A stretch of DNA of 6,541 nucleotides from Candidatus Margulisiibacteriota bacterium (GCA_030616825.1 JAUWWO010000026.1:1-6541); one strand, 5' to 3'. Numbered from the stretch's first letter, positions 1 to 6,463 are shown. Notes: a model not told the origin generated them from the letters alone. A program made the numbers and translations.

Positions 1-18
1 GAGAAATTTATCCTGCTT

Positions 19-1248
19 TCACCAAAGCTCGATAACACTCTTTCCTGGATTATCCAGAGCAATGAGTAGCAGAATATAATTTCTGATTATCCTTGTGATC
101 AGAAATTTTTCACGTACGATCTCTCTTCCATATTGGCCAAGTCTTGCCGCGAAATCCGGATTGCTTAGAAGATACCTTATCTGATATGCGCATCCTTCGA
201 CTGAATGCACAAGCACGCCGGTGAGATTATGTTTTATCTGAAGGGGGATGCCTCCAACGGCGCTGCCGATTACGGGTTTCCCCTTCCATAAGGCCTCAGT
301 GACGGTAAGCCCAAACCCTTCTCTTATTGATTTTTGAATGATTATATCTGAAGCGCGCTGCAGTGCATTTATCTCCAGGTCCGAAAAGGCAGGAAGCTCA
401 AGGATGTGAATGTCTGGGTCATCTTTTGATCTTTCCCTAACCTTTACGAGGATATCTCCTGCTTCCGGGTCATCTGTTGCTCCACCTCCAGCTAAGACCA
501 GCTGACAGTCAACATGTCGTTTTGCCATCTTGTAAGCTTCAATGACCCCTGTTGGATCTTTGAGCCGGTCAAATCGTGAAATCTGAGTAATTATGGGCTT
601 CTCGTTTGAGATATTGTACTTTCTCAAGACCCTGTTTACTATATGGTCGGGTAATTCCTTGTTTTTGTCGCTCAAGGGGTCTATGGCAGGATATATGAGA
701 TATTGAAGAATTGGTAGGGGCTTGGCAAAACTTGGAGAGGAAAAGATCGAAGCGTCATATTTCCCTATAAACTCTTCTAGAAATTGCCATACCCTCATAT
801 CCGGGTGTGAAATATCAATGTGGCACCTCCATACCCATTTACCTTTTCCTTTCTCCTTTTTCTTGATTAAAGCAGCAGGTTGTGGGTCATGGATAATGAT
901 TACATCCTCCTCGAAGGAGAGCTCAGCTGCATTGGCCTCATTGGATTCATTGTAGACATCGAACATCTCCTTTTTGATGTCTACTTTTATGCCGTGCAGG
1001 GCATTGTGAAAGCTCTTTGTTACAGAAAAGAAACTCTCAGAGCCCTTTATTACGTCCCATTTGGTCTCAATTCCAAGCTCGTTAAAAATTGGCACAGTCT
1101 TAGCTAATATCTCTGCTACTCCACCGCCAACCGCAGTGGAGTTTACCATCTTTACCTTCTTTCCACGCACTTTTTCTGCAAGAAGGTAAATTTCCTCTAT
1201 TATTTCTCGTCCAACTATCTTTTCATAATCTGACAATTTGCCTGTCAT
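19..1248 (-). CDS. treT: Trehalose glycosyltransferring synthase-type family 4 glycosyltransferase (TreT-like)
   Basis: This is a cytoplasmic GT-B enzyme of 409 residues, about the length known for archaeal and thermophile TreT. TreT reversibly joins NDP-glucose and glucose to give trehalose and NDP. Visible motifs are the N-terminal glycine loop GGGVAE (residues 41-46), HDPQPA (120-125) and WRCHID (140-145), both typical of the TreT/trehalose-phosphorylase clade. The donor-site stretch SRFDRLKDP (224-232) supplies Arg225 and Lys230, and the EX7E motif runs from Glu310 to Glu318 (EGFGLTVTE), followed by GKPVIGSAVGGIP. There is no signal peptide or membrane segment. The ATG overlaps the stop of the DUF5752 gene as ATGA, and AAAGGG lies 6 nt upstream, which fixes the start. 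It is the last complete gene of the operon, but the cluster may continue beyond the left edge. The main alternative is a retaining trehalose phosphorylase (glucose-1-phosphate plus glucose), which shares these motifs. Sequence reading alone cannot separate the two. Confidence 0.8.
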   Translation of the reverse strand: MTGKLSDYEKIVGREIIEEIYLLAEKVRGKKVKMVNSTAVGGGVAEILAKTVPIFNELGIETKWDVIKGSESFFSVTKSFHNALHGIKVDIKKEMFDVYNESNEANAAELSFEEDVIIIHDPQPAALIKKKEKGKGKWVWRCHIDISHPDMRVWQFLEEFIGKYDASIFSSPSFAKPLPILQYLIYPAIDPLSDKNKELPDHIVNRVLRKYNISNEKPIITQISRFDRLKDPTGVIEAYKMAKRHVDCQLVLAGGGATDDPEAGDILVKVRERSKDDPDIHILELPAFSDLEINALQRASDIIIQKSIREGFGLTVTEALWKGKPVIGSAVGGIPLQIKHNLTGVLVHSVEGCAYQIRYLLSNPDFAARLGQYGREIVREKFLITRIIRNYILLLIALDNPGKSVIELW

Positions 1249-2057
1249 CGTTTACCCTTTTTCTTGAAGATCCTATCCAGGATCTCACGAGCGATTTTCA
1301 TCTTTTCTCCAGAAGGGGCTGACTTTAACGTGGATATGAAATTGGTGAATTTAGAAATAGCTCCGAGGGTTTGATTCCGCAGTATCTCATCTATTGTTTC
1401 TAAGCGTTCCTCTTTTTCTAAGAGTTCGATGATCTTTTGTTTGAGGCCGTCAAGAGTGAATAAATATGGATCAAGGCGTTCAATCTTTTTTGCGAGTTCT
1501 GGATTTCCGAGACTATCCTCTATCCAGTTTGAAAAATCATTTGTGGGTCTGCCGAGTCGGAGCCGCGCATCAAAAAAGTGATAGAACAGAGAACGCTCTC
1601 CAACCCTTCGCAGTGCGTCCTTGAACTCTGTGAGCGTCCATGCCTCATAAGCTGTGGGTATTGCTATGCTTACAGATTTACAAAAATGAAATTCCTTTCC
1701 CCTTGGAGCAATTCTTATCTCGTCTTTTTCGCCCAGATAATTTTCTATTATTCTGACAAGCCGCTCCCTTAAGCTTCGAATATCCACAAAATCCCTGATA
1801 TCGATACTTGCCAGGCGTTCCGCTAAATCCTCTTCTTGAATGGCCTCTGCTGCCCAGTATGCAAAGTCATTTGTGAAAATCCCTTTTGCAAAATGAAATT
1901 CACGAAATGCTTGATGTGTATGACAGAAGATTGAGGAACCATCAATCACTTTGAGGATTTCTACAAATTCCTTTAGATGACGGGCACGTTTTCCCGTGAG
2001 CTCCATCAAATTTGATGATGTGGAAAATTTAAATGAATTTTTAGCAACAACCGGCAT
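1245..2057 (-). CDS. DUF5752 family protein with internal duplication
   Basis: This is a 270-residue soluble protein of unknown function that I recognise as DUF5752-like. The typical stretch is RSLFYHFFDARLRLG then RPTNDFSNWI (about residues 155-179). Two related alpha-helical units can be seen. The first spans about residues 28-108, with SSIFCHTHQAF and FTNDFAYWAAEAI. The second spans about 142-214, with RSLFYHFFDAR and PTNDFSNWIEDSL. Each ends in a helix of the type LRERLVRIIENYL or LKQKIIELLE. A basic helical tail closes the protein (IFKKKGKR). No catalytic motif, signal peptide or membrane segment is evident. It lies 7 bp after otsB and overlaps treT by 4 bp, so it is probably translated with them and linked to trehalose or glycosyl metabolism, by inference only. 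An AAAAGG ribosome site sits inside the end of otsB, about 11 nt before the ATG. An in-frame ATG at residue 18 (2006-2004) is an alternative start. Confidence 0.78.
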   Translation of the reverse strand: MPVVAKNSFKFSTSSNLMELTGKRARHLKEFVEILKVIDGSSIFCHTHQAFREFHFAKGIFTNDFAYWAAEAIQEEDLAERLASIDIRDFVDIRSLRERLVRIIENYLGEKDEIRIAPRGKEFHFCKSVSIAIPTAYEAWTLTEFKDALRRVGERSLFYHFFDARLRLGRPTNDFSNWIEDSLGNPELAKKIERLDPYLFTLDGLKQKIIELLEKEERLETIDEILRNQTLGAISKFTNFISTLKSAPSGEKMKIAREILDRIFKKKGKR

Positions 2058-2064
2058 ATACGAG

Positions 2065-2838
2065 CTATCCTTTTAAAAGCAGGTTTATAAATTTATAGAT
2101 ATGATCTACATCATTAACAAAATATTTTGCTTTTGATTTCTTTTTTCCTACGACGATTGTTATTCCTTTTCCTCGCAACATTTGAAATACGCTCTCATCG
2201 GTTGTGTCATCTCCTGCATAAATGGGCAAAAGCTTGCCTTCCCTTTTAAGATGTTTGAGCAACCAGAGAATTGCCTTGCCCTTGTCCCAGGATACCGGTG
2301 GACGAATTTCATAAACTTTTTTACCTGTGGTTAATTTTACACTTCTGCTTCTTAGGTAGGGAGCGGCCACAGCGAAAAACTTAGGCTTAAGCACCCTTTG
2401 GTTTTTAGCTTGGACAAGCCTGTAATGAAGGCTTAGGGTGATACCCTTATCCTCGATTATTGCGCCTTTTATGTTTTTTAATTCTTTCTTAAGTTTGTTT
2501 TTTATCTTTTGAATGATGGGTCTGGATTTCTTTGCTGCTTTATGGGTAAATTTTAATTTAGGGCCTTCGATTTCAAAACCATGATTTCCAGAATAGAAAA
2601 TACCTGGTATTTTAATTTTCCTCTTAATATCCTTAAGGGTTCTTCCGCTTATGATTCCCAGGATTATGTTTGGTTTTTTTGATGCTAATCTTAAAGCTTT
2701 TCTTCTTTCTTTTGTTAAAACTGCCAATCCTGGTCTGGCTACGATTGGTGTCAGGGTTCCATCATAATCCAGCAAGAGAAGTATTTTTTTACCTTTAATT
2801 TTTTTAGAGAGATTTCTCCAATTTTTTAAAAGATCCAT
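2065..2838 (-). CDS. otsB: Trehalose-6-phosphate phosphatase (HAD superfamily)
   Basis: The enzyme hydrolyses trehalose-6-phosphate to trehalose in the cytoplasm, the second step of the OtsAB pathway. It has 257 residues, close to the usual bacterial length. HAD motif I is DYDGTLTPI (24-32), with nucleophile Asp24 and acid/base Asp26. Motif II is SGR (64-66), the motif III lysine is in WDKGKAI (Lys186), and motif IV is GDDTTDE (209-215), which binds magnesium. The region between motifs II and III holds the small cap domain (about 95-180), including YEIRP. The ATG follows the otsA stop directly (TAG then ATG, no gap). No good Shine-Dalgarno sequence is visible, so translation is probably coupled to otsA. 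The protein is strikingly lysine-rich: about 46 of 257 residues by hand count, roughly twice the fraction in OtsA. A phosphatase for a related product such as glucosylglycerol phosphate is possible, but the pairing with OtsA favours trehalose. Confidence 0.92.
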   Translation of the reverse strand: MDLLKNWRNLSKKIKGKKILLLLDYDGTLTPIVARPGLAVLTKERRKALRLASKKPNIILGIISGRTLKDIKRKIKIPGIFYSGNHGFEIEGPKLKFTHKAAKKSRPIIQKIKNKLKKELKNIKGAIIEDKGITLSLHYRLVQAKNQRVLKPKFFAVAAPYLRSRSVKLTTGKKVYEIRPPVSWDKGKAILWLLKHLKREGKLLPIYAGDDTTDESVFQMLRGKGITIVVGKKKSKAKYFVNDVDHIYKFINLLLKG

Positions 2839-4311
2839 CTATTTCTGAAGTTTTGCCAGATCTGAAATAAATGAAAGAGCCCATGTATATATATCATTTT
2901 CCGCTACGATTTCTGCAAGTTTTCCCATCCTAGCTTCGCGTTCTTCGCGTGACATTTCGAGCCCAAATTTTATGGCATCAGCAAAGCTTTCGACGTTATA
3001 GGGGTTTATTGATATCGCATCTGCGAGCTCCCTTGCTGCACCAGCAAATTGGCTCAGTATCAGCATTCCATTCTTGGATATGGATTGTACAGCTACAAAT
3101 TCTTTTGCAACAAGATTCATGCCATCATGCAGGGAAGAGACGATACACAGGTTTGCGTCCTTGTAATATGCCAGGATATCATCGTAGCTGATGTGTTCGT
3201 GTCTTAAGATGATTGGTTGCCAGCCATCGGTTCTATATTTCCAGTTTATTTCTTCGGCAAGACTTTCAATCTCATCAAGAAAATCTCGATATGTTTTGAT
3301 ATGGGTTCTCGTTGGTGCACCGAGTCCAACATATACAAATCTATTTTTGTACTCAGGATATTTTTCTAAAAACCGATCTATGGCTTTTAGTCTTTCAGGA
3401 ATTCCTTTTGTATAATCAAGCCGATCAAGCCCAATGGCCATAAATTCATAAGGTTTTCTGATCTTCCGCTTAATCTCTTTTTCTTTGGAACCGACTAATG
3501 GAGATTTTGCTCGTTCCACAAGCCCTTCAAAGTCTATGCTTGTTGGATATGGTTTTATAGTGGTTACATGTTCTTTAATCTTGATGGTTGAGGCTTCTCT
3601 ATTGATCCTGCATTCGAGATTGTTATCAACGGTGTTTAAAAAGTTATCGCAGTGGTATTTTATATGAAAACCGAGAAGATCATTTGCAAGAAGACCTTTT
3701 AGTATCTCGTTTTTCCAGGGGCAGATCCTAAAGGCTTCGGGGTTTGGCCAGGGAATATGCCAGAAGTGCCCTGTTATGAGATCGGGATTTTTTTCCTTTA
3801 TAAATTTTGGGCAGAGAGCAAAGTGGTAATCCTGTATCCAGATAAGGGCTTTGCTTCTTCCTACTTCATCCACTAAGGCCCTGGCGAATTTTTCATTGAC
3901 CTTAACGTATTCGTTCCAATTACTTGCGTTAAAAGAGGGCCTTACGTACACGATGTGGCTCATGGGCCAGAGGGTGGAGTTGGCGAATCCATAATAATAT
4001 CCATCCTCCTGTTTTTTTGAAAGCCATACCCTTCTTAAGTGATAGGAGGGGTTATCCGGAGGGACTTTTATTCGGTCATGTTTATCTACAACATCCTTGT
4101 CTGCTTCACCTGAACCATGTGCTATCCATACACCAGATGATGCACGCAACACCGGATCAAGTGCTGCAACAAGTCCAGATGCAGGACGTATCGCCTCAAT
4201 GGTATCGTCCTTATATTTATGAATATACGGTTCTCTGTTTGAGATGACGAATATTTTATAATCTTTGAGTTTTGTTTTAAGTAAATCTAAGAGTTCTTTT
4301 TTTCTACCCAT
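2839..4311 (-). CDS. otsA: Alpha,alpha-trehalose-6-phosphate synthase (GT20)
   Basis: This retaining GT-B enzyme transfers glucose from an NDP-glucose to glucose-6-phosphate, giving trehalose-6-phosphate. The 490 residues fit GT20. Residues matching the E. coli OtsA active site are SNR (24-26), Tyr106 and Trp115 in YYGFANSTLWP, Asp161 in QDYH, His185 in WHIPWPNPE, Arg297 and Lys302 in DRLDYTKGI, Arg335 in GAPTRTH, and Asp396 and Glu404 in HDGMNLVAKEF. The N-terminal loop reads ASGLVAALDP (44-53) instead of the usual GGLA form and is followed by WIAHGSGEAD. This marks a distinct bacterial subgroup of the family. otsB follows with no gap, which supports trehalose as the product. The upstream gap is only 26 bp. 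It carries no Shine-Dalgarno sequence, but there is a TATAAT 8 bp before the ATG. Glucosylglycerol-phosphate synthase is the main GT20 alternative and is less likely given the otsB and treT neighbours. Confidence 0.92.
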   Translation of the reverse strand: MGRKKELLDLLKTKLKDYKIFVISNREPYIHKYKDDTIEAIRPASGLVAALDPVLRASSGVWIAHGSGEADKDVVDKHDRIKVPPDNPSYHLRRVWLSKKQEDGYYYGFANSTLWPMSHIVYVRPSFNASNWNEYVKVNEKFARALVDEVGRSKALIWIQDYHFALCPKFIKEKNPDLITGHFWHIPWPNPEAFRICPWKNEILKGLLANDLLGFHIKYHCDNFLNTVDNNLECRINREASTIKIKEHVTTIKPYPTSIDFEGLVERAKSPLVGSKEKEIKRKIRKPYEFMAIGLDRLDYTKGIPERLKAIDRFLEKYPEYKNRFVYVGLGAPTRTHIKTYRDFLDEIESLAEEINWKYRTDGWQPIILRHEHISYDDILAYYKDANLCIVSSLHDGMNLVAKEFVAVQSISKNGMLILSQFAGAARELADAISINPYNVESFADAIKFGLEMSREEREARMGKLAEIVAENDIYTWALSFISDLAKLQK

Positions 4312-4319
4312 ATTTTACT

Positions 4320-4325
4320 ATTATA
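4320..4325 (-). promoter_or_regulatory. Possible -10 box just upstream of otsA
   Basis: On the minus strand, a perfect TATAAT sits in the 26-bp gap between the glycosyltransferase stop and the otsA ATG, ending 8 bp before the start codon. No convincing -35 hexamer is present at 16-18 bp spacing (the 17-bp position reads TGTTAA). If active, transcription would begin at or within about 2 nt of the ATG, giving a leaderless otsA transcript. The gap is AT-rich, so a chance match is a real possibility. Confidence 0.3.
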
Positions 4326-4337
4326 TATCATTTTGTG

Positions 4338-5531
4338 TTAATTTAACAGTCCGACGAGCTCTCGGGCCATCTTTTTCCTGTCGAACATCTTTTTTGCACG
4401 GATTCTGCCTCGCTTACCCATTTCGAGCATGAGCGTTGGGTTAGAGAAGAGCTGAAGAACTCTTGAGGCAAGTTCCTCAGGGATTTTTGACTCATCTTTA
4501 CTAATGATGAAACCGGTCTCGTCGTGGGTAACGGACTCAACAAGGCCCCCTGATGCTGTGACGATTACAGGCGCACCCGAGGCCATTGCCTCTACTGGAC
4601 CAAGCCCGAAGGGCTCATCGCCAATGGTTGTGTATATGACTACATCAGAAAGCGAATTTAGTTTTGGGACATCAAACAATGTATATTTTCCAATATGTAC
4701 ATTATCCCTTAGCTGCAAATTATCAATTGTTCTATCCACAAGCGTGTTGTACTCTGCTATCTCATCCTGTTCCTTGAAGATGGGCTTTGTCCTTCCCGTA
4801 AGCACGAGCAATGTATTCGGGAATTTCTCAAGGATTTTTGGCATCGCTTTAATTGCTGGTATGATCCCCTTCCAGTGCATGATCCTGGCCGGATGAAGAA
4901 TCACTCTCTTTCCTGAAAATCCATATTCTCTTTTTAAGTTTTTCTTACCCTCAGGGGTGACGGGCCTGAATTCTTCCAGGTCTATTCCGTGGAGAATTAC
5001 CTTCCATTTTTCTTCTGGGACCTCGTATACCTTTTTTCTCGCCTCTGACTCGATGAACTTGCTTATCGGGATTAGTTTTGTCCAAGGAAGCTCTCGCAAT
5101 ATTCTCTTCATGGTCTCTTCATCCCGGTCGATGAACTCATGATTATGAAGTATTAGGTAGCAAGGGATGCCGTGCTTGGTGCAAGAGTCTATAAGGGCCT
5201 TTGATATATCGAAAGAGTCCATGTGCAAATTATGTGCTTGTATCGCATCAAGTTTATTCCGTTTTATAAACTCATCGAAGTGCTTCTTTGAGCTTTTATA
5301 GAGGTTCTCGCCCTTTTTCAATCGTTCATCTAACTTGGCTGTTGATAGGCCATCGCCTCTTATGACCTTTATTCCGTATACGAGTCCTTCGTTCTGCTGC
5401 CCCTCCATCGTTTCGGTCAGAACAAAGACGTTGACTCCCAGTTTTGCCATTTCTGGAAGCACTGTTATGAGGTGGGACTCGACCCCTCCTTCTCTGGGAG
5501 GGAAAGCCCAATGTATCACGCCGAGATTCAT
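4338..5531 (-). CDS. Family 4 glycosyltransferase, substrate unknown
   Basis: This is a 397-residue cytosolic GT-B glycosyltransferase of the GT4 (RfaB/GT1_4 Pfam) type. The N-terminal acceptor-side fold begins NLGVIHWAFPP, with a glycine loop REGGVESHL (13-21), and AHNLHMD (99-105) follows. The donor-binding half starts near residue 208 with HPARIMHWKG (213-222), giving Arg216 and Lys221. The EX7E motif is EPFGLGPVE (306-314), followed by AMASGAPVIVTASGG. No signal peptide or membrane segment is seen. It is the first gene of the five-gene operon and ends 26 bp before otsA. The context suggests work on trehalose, glucose or a related glycoside, perhaps making a modified solute or oligosaccharide, but no residue identifies donor or acceptor. 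AAAGGG lies 11 nt before the ATG, a somewhat long spacing. A candidate promoter lies at 5608-5580. Sucrose- or mannosyl-type synthases and lipopolysaccharide-type transferases share the same fold and cannot be excluded. Confidence 0.82.
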   Translation of the reverse strand: MNLGVIHWAFPPREGGVESHLITVLPEMAKLGVNVFVLTETMEGQQNEGLVYGIKVIRGDGLSTAKLDERLKKGENLYKSSKKHFDEFIKRNKLDAIQAHNLHMDSFDISKALIDSCTKHGIPCYLILHNHEFIDRDEETMKRILRELPWTKLIPISKFIESEARKKVYEVPEEKWKVILHGIDLEEFRPVTPEGKKNLKREYGFSGKRVILHPARIMHWKGIIPAIKAMPKILEKFPNTLLVLTGRTKPIFKEQDEIAEYNTLVDRTIDNLQLRDNVHIGKYTLFDVPKLNSLSDVVIYTTIGDEPFGLGPVEAMASGAPVIVTASGGLVESVTHDETGFIISKDESKIPEELASRVLQLFSNPTLMLEMGKRGRIRAKKMFDRKKMARELVGLLN

Positions 5532-5579
5532 CTTTTTAGTTACCCTTTACAAATTTTAAGTTATTACGCAACAGCTTAG

Positions 5580-5608
5580 ATTTTACTATTAAATCGTCAT
5601 AAGGACAA
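5580..5608 (-). promoter_or_regulatory. Candidate sigma70 promoter for the glycosyltransferase-ots-treT operon
   Basis: On the minus strand, TTGTCC (5608-5603, 4 of 6 matches to TTGACA) is followed after a 17-bp spacer by TAAAAT (5585-5580, 5 of 6 matches to TATAAT). Initiation would fall near 5573, giving a leader of about 42 nt that contains the AAAGGG at 5548-5543. Its -35 box lies on the same bases as that of the opposing mutM promoter. Confidence 0.45.
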
Positions 5609-5630
5609 GCAAAAACGGTTTTGGTATAAT
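5602..5630 (+). promoter_or_regulatory. Candidate extended -10 promoter for mutM
   Basis: AGGACA (5602-5607, 4 of 6 matches to TTGACA), a 17-bp spacer and a perfect TATAAT (5625-5630) preceded by TGG give an extended -10 (TGnTATAAT). The usual start point, about 7 nt downstream, coincides with the A of the mutM ATG at 5637. No Shine-Dalgarno sequence can fit, so a leaderless mRNA is predicted. Confidence 0.7.
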
Positions 5631-5636
5631 TGAATT

Positions 5637-6431
5637 ATGCCAGAACTTCCGGATGTACAAGAAGTAATAAGGAAGATAAAAAAGAAAATAATCAATAAGA
5701 AAATAGGCAAAGTGGTTGTCCTCTCCAGAAAAATAGTAGTTACTCCAACCATTAATCGATTCAGAGAGGCTTTAGTTGGGAAGAGGGCAAAGGCAATCTC
5801 CCGCCGTGGAAAGTTTATTCTGATTACACTTTCTTCAACTGACACACTTGTTGTGCATTTGCGAATGACCGGTGATCTGAAGATCGTCCCCTCAAAAAAT
5901 AAAATTCATAAGCATACAAGGGTTGTATTTTCACTCTCCGGCAGAATCGACCTTCGGTTTATTGATCAGAGAAAACTTGGCAAGATTTATCTTGTTCCGA
6001 ATTCTGATTTTAGGAGAGTGAACCTTCTCTTAGAGATGGGGCCAGAACCCCTGTCAGATGAATTTGCCGAAGAGGAGTTTAGAAGTATCCTTGGAAAGCA
6101 TCGCGGGTCGATAAAGGCTCTTTTGCTGAATCAAAGATTTATTGCTGGAATTGGCAACATTTATGGGGATGAGATTCTCTTTCAGGCTCGGATTCATCCT
6201 TTAAGGTCCCCGGATGAGCTTAAAGAAAACGAAGTAAAGACATTATACAAGAAGATAAGAAGCATTCTTGCAACTGCCGTAAGGATGAGGGCTGCTCCAG
6301 GTAACCTCCATTACTGGTTTATGAAGACAAGAGGGAAAGGGAGATCTTGTCCGAGATGCAAGAAATCACTTGAGCGAGTGTGTATACAAGGCCGGTATTC
6401 GTATTTTTGTCCGAGATGCCAGAAAAGGTGA
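5637..6431 (+). CDS. mutM: Formamidopyrimidine-DNA glycosylase family protein (MutM/Fpg)
   Basis: This is a base-excision repair enzyme that removes oxidised purines and nicks the strand by beta/delta elimination. It has 264 residues, near the usual 270. It begins MPELPDVQE, so after Met removal Pro2 is the nucleophile and Glu3 the acid. This chemistry fixes the start codon. Lys59 in RRGKF matches the conserved DNA-contacting lysine. HLRMTG (74-79) carries the void-filling Met77. The helix-two-turn-helix includes NQRFIAGIGNIYGDEIL (165-181). The C-terminal zinc finger uses Cys238, Cys241, Cys258 and Cys261 (C-X2-C-X16-C-X2-C), with Arg253 in QGRYSYF. Odd points: the usual RRFG is RKLG here (112-115), so the void-filling Phe is Leu114. 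The segment between AVRMRA and the first zinc cysteine also appears about 10 residues shorter than in typical Fpg, and this is where the 8-oxoguanine capping loop sits. A Nei-like or altered lesion preference is possible. The gene is divergent from the trehalose operon and functionally unrelated to it. Confidence 0.92.
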   Translation: MPELPDVQEVIRKIKKKIINKKIGKVVVLSRKIVVTPTINRFREALVGKRAKAISRRGKFILITLSSTDTLVVHLRMTGDLKIVPSKNKIHKHTRVVFSLSGRIDLRFIDQRKLGKIYLVPNSDFRRVNLLLEMGPEPLSDEFAEEEFRSILGKHRGSIKALLLNQRFIAGIGNIYGDEILFQARIHPLRSPDELKENEVKTLYKKIRSILATAVRMRAAPGNLHYWFMKTRGKGRSCPRCKKSLERVCIQGRYSYFCPRCQKR

Positions 6432-6434
6432 CGC

Positions 6435-6463
6435 GTAGCCAAGGTTGTCTCAACCTTGGCTAC
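6435..6463. repeat. Perfect inverted repeat, 13-bp stem with 3-nt loop
   Basis: GTAGCCAAGGTTG (6435-6447) pairs perfectly with CAACCTTGGCTAC (6451-6463) around the loop TCT. It starts 3 bp after the mutM stop. The T-run expected of a canonical terminator does not follow directly. It could act as a mutM 3' end stabiliser or as one unit of a REP-like element; the 5' GTAG foot fits the latter. Confidence 0.85.

Larger units (their letters stand above)
5532..5636. promoter_or_regulatory. Divergent intergenic region between the trehalose operon and mutM
   Basis: This 105-bp AT-rich gap separates two divergently transcribed units and must hold the control signals for at least one of them. Candidate promoters are listed separately. 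I see no clear operator palindrome, riboswitch or RNA gene in it. Confidence 0.75.

Noticed and set aside
81..110. Terminator-like hairpin TTCTGAT/ATCAGAA followed by TTTTT on the plus strand
   Set aside because: It lies within treT codons, no plus-strand gene precedes it, and a 7-bp stem with a 10-nt loop is within chance expectation in AT-rich coding DNA.
722..1107. Two overlapping plus-strand open frames inside treT
   Set aside because: They are antisense to conserved TreT motifs, show no ribosome site or protein family signal, and overlap each other.
4504..4896. A 130-codon plus-strand open frame opposite the first glycosyltransferase
   Set aside because: It lies entirely antisense to a clear GT4 gene with an intact EX7E motif. 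Its translation is serine-rich with no recognisable domain, typical of a shadow frame.
5597..5845. An 82-codon minus-strand frame running across the mutM start
   Set aside because: It is antisense to the catalytic N-terminus of mutM and covers the mutM promoter. Its hydrophobic stretch mirrors the lysine-rich helix codons on the other strand.
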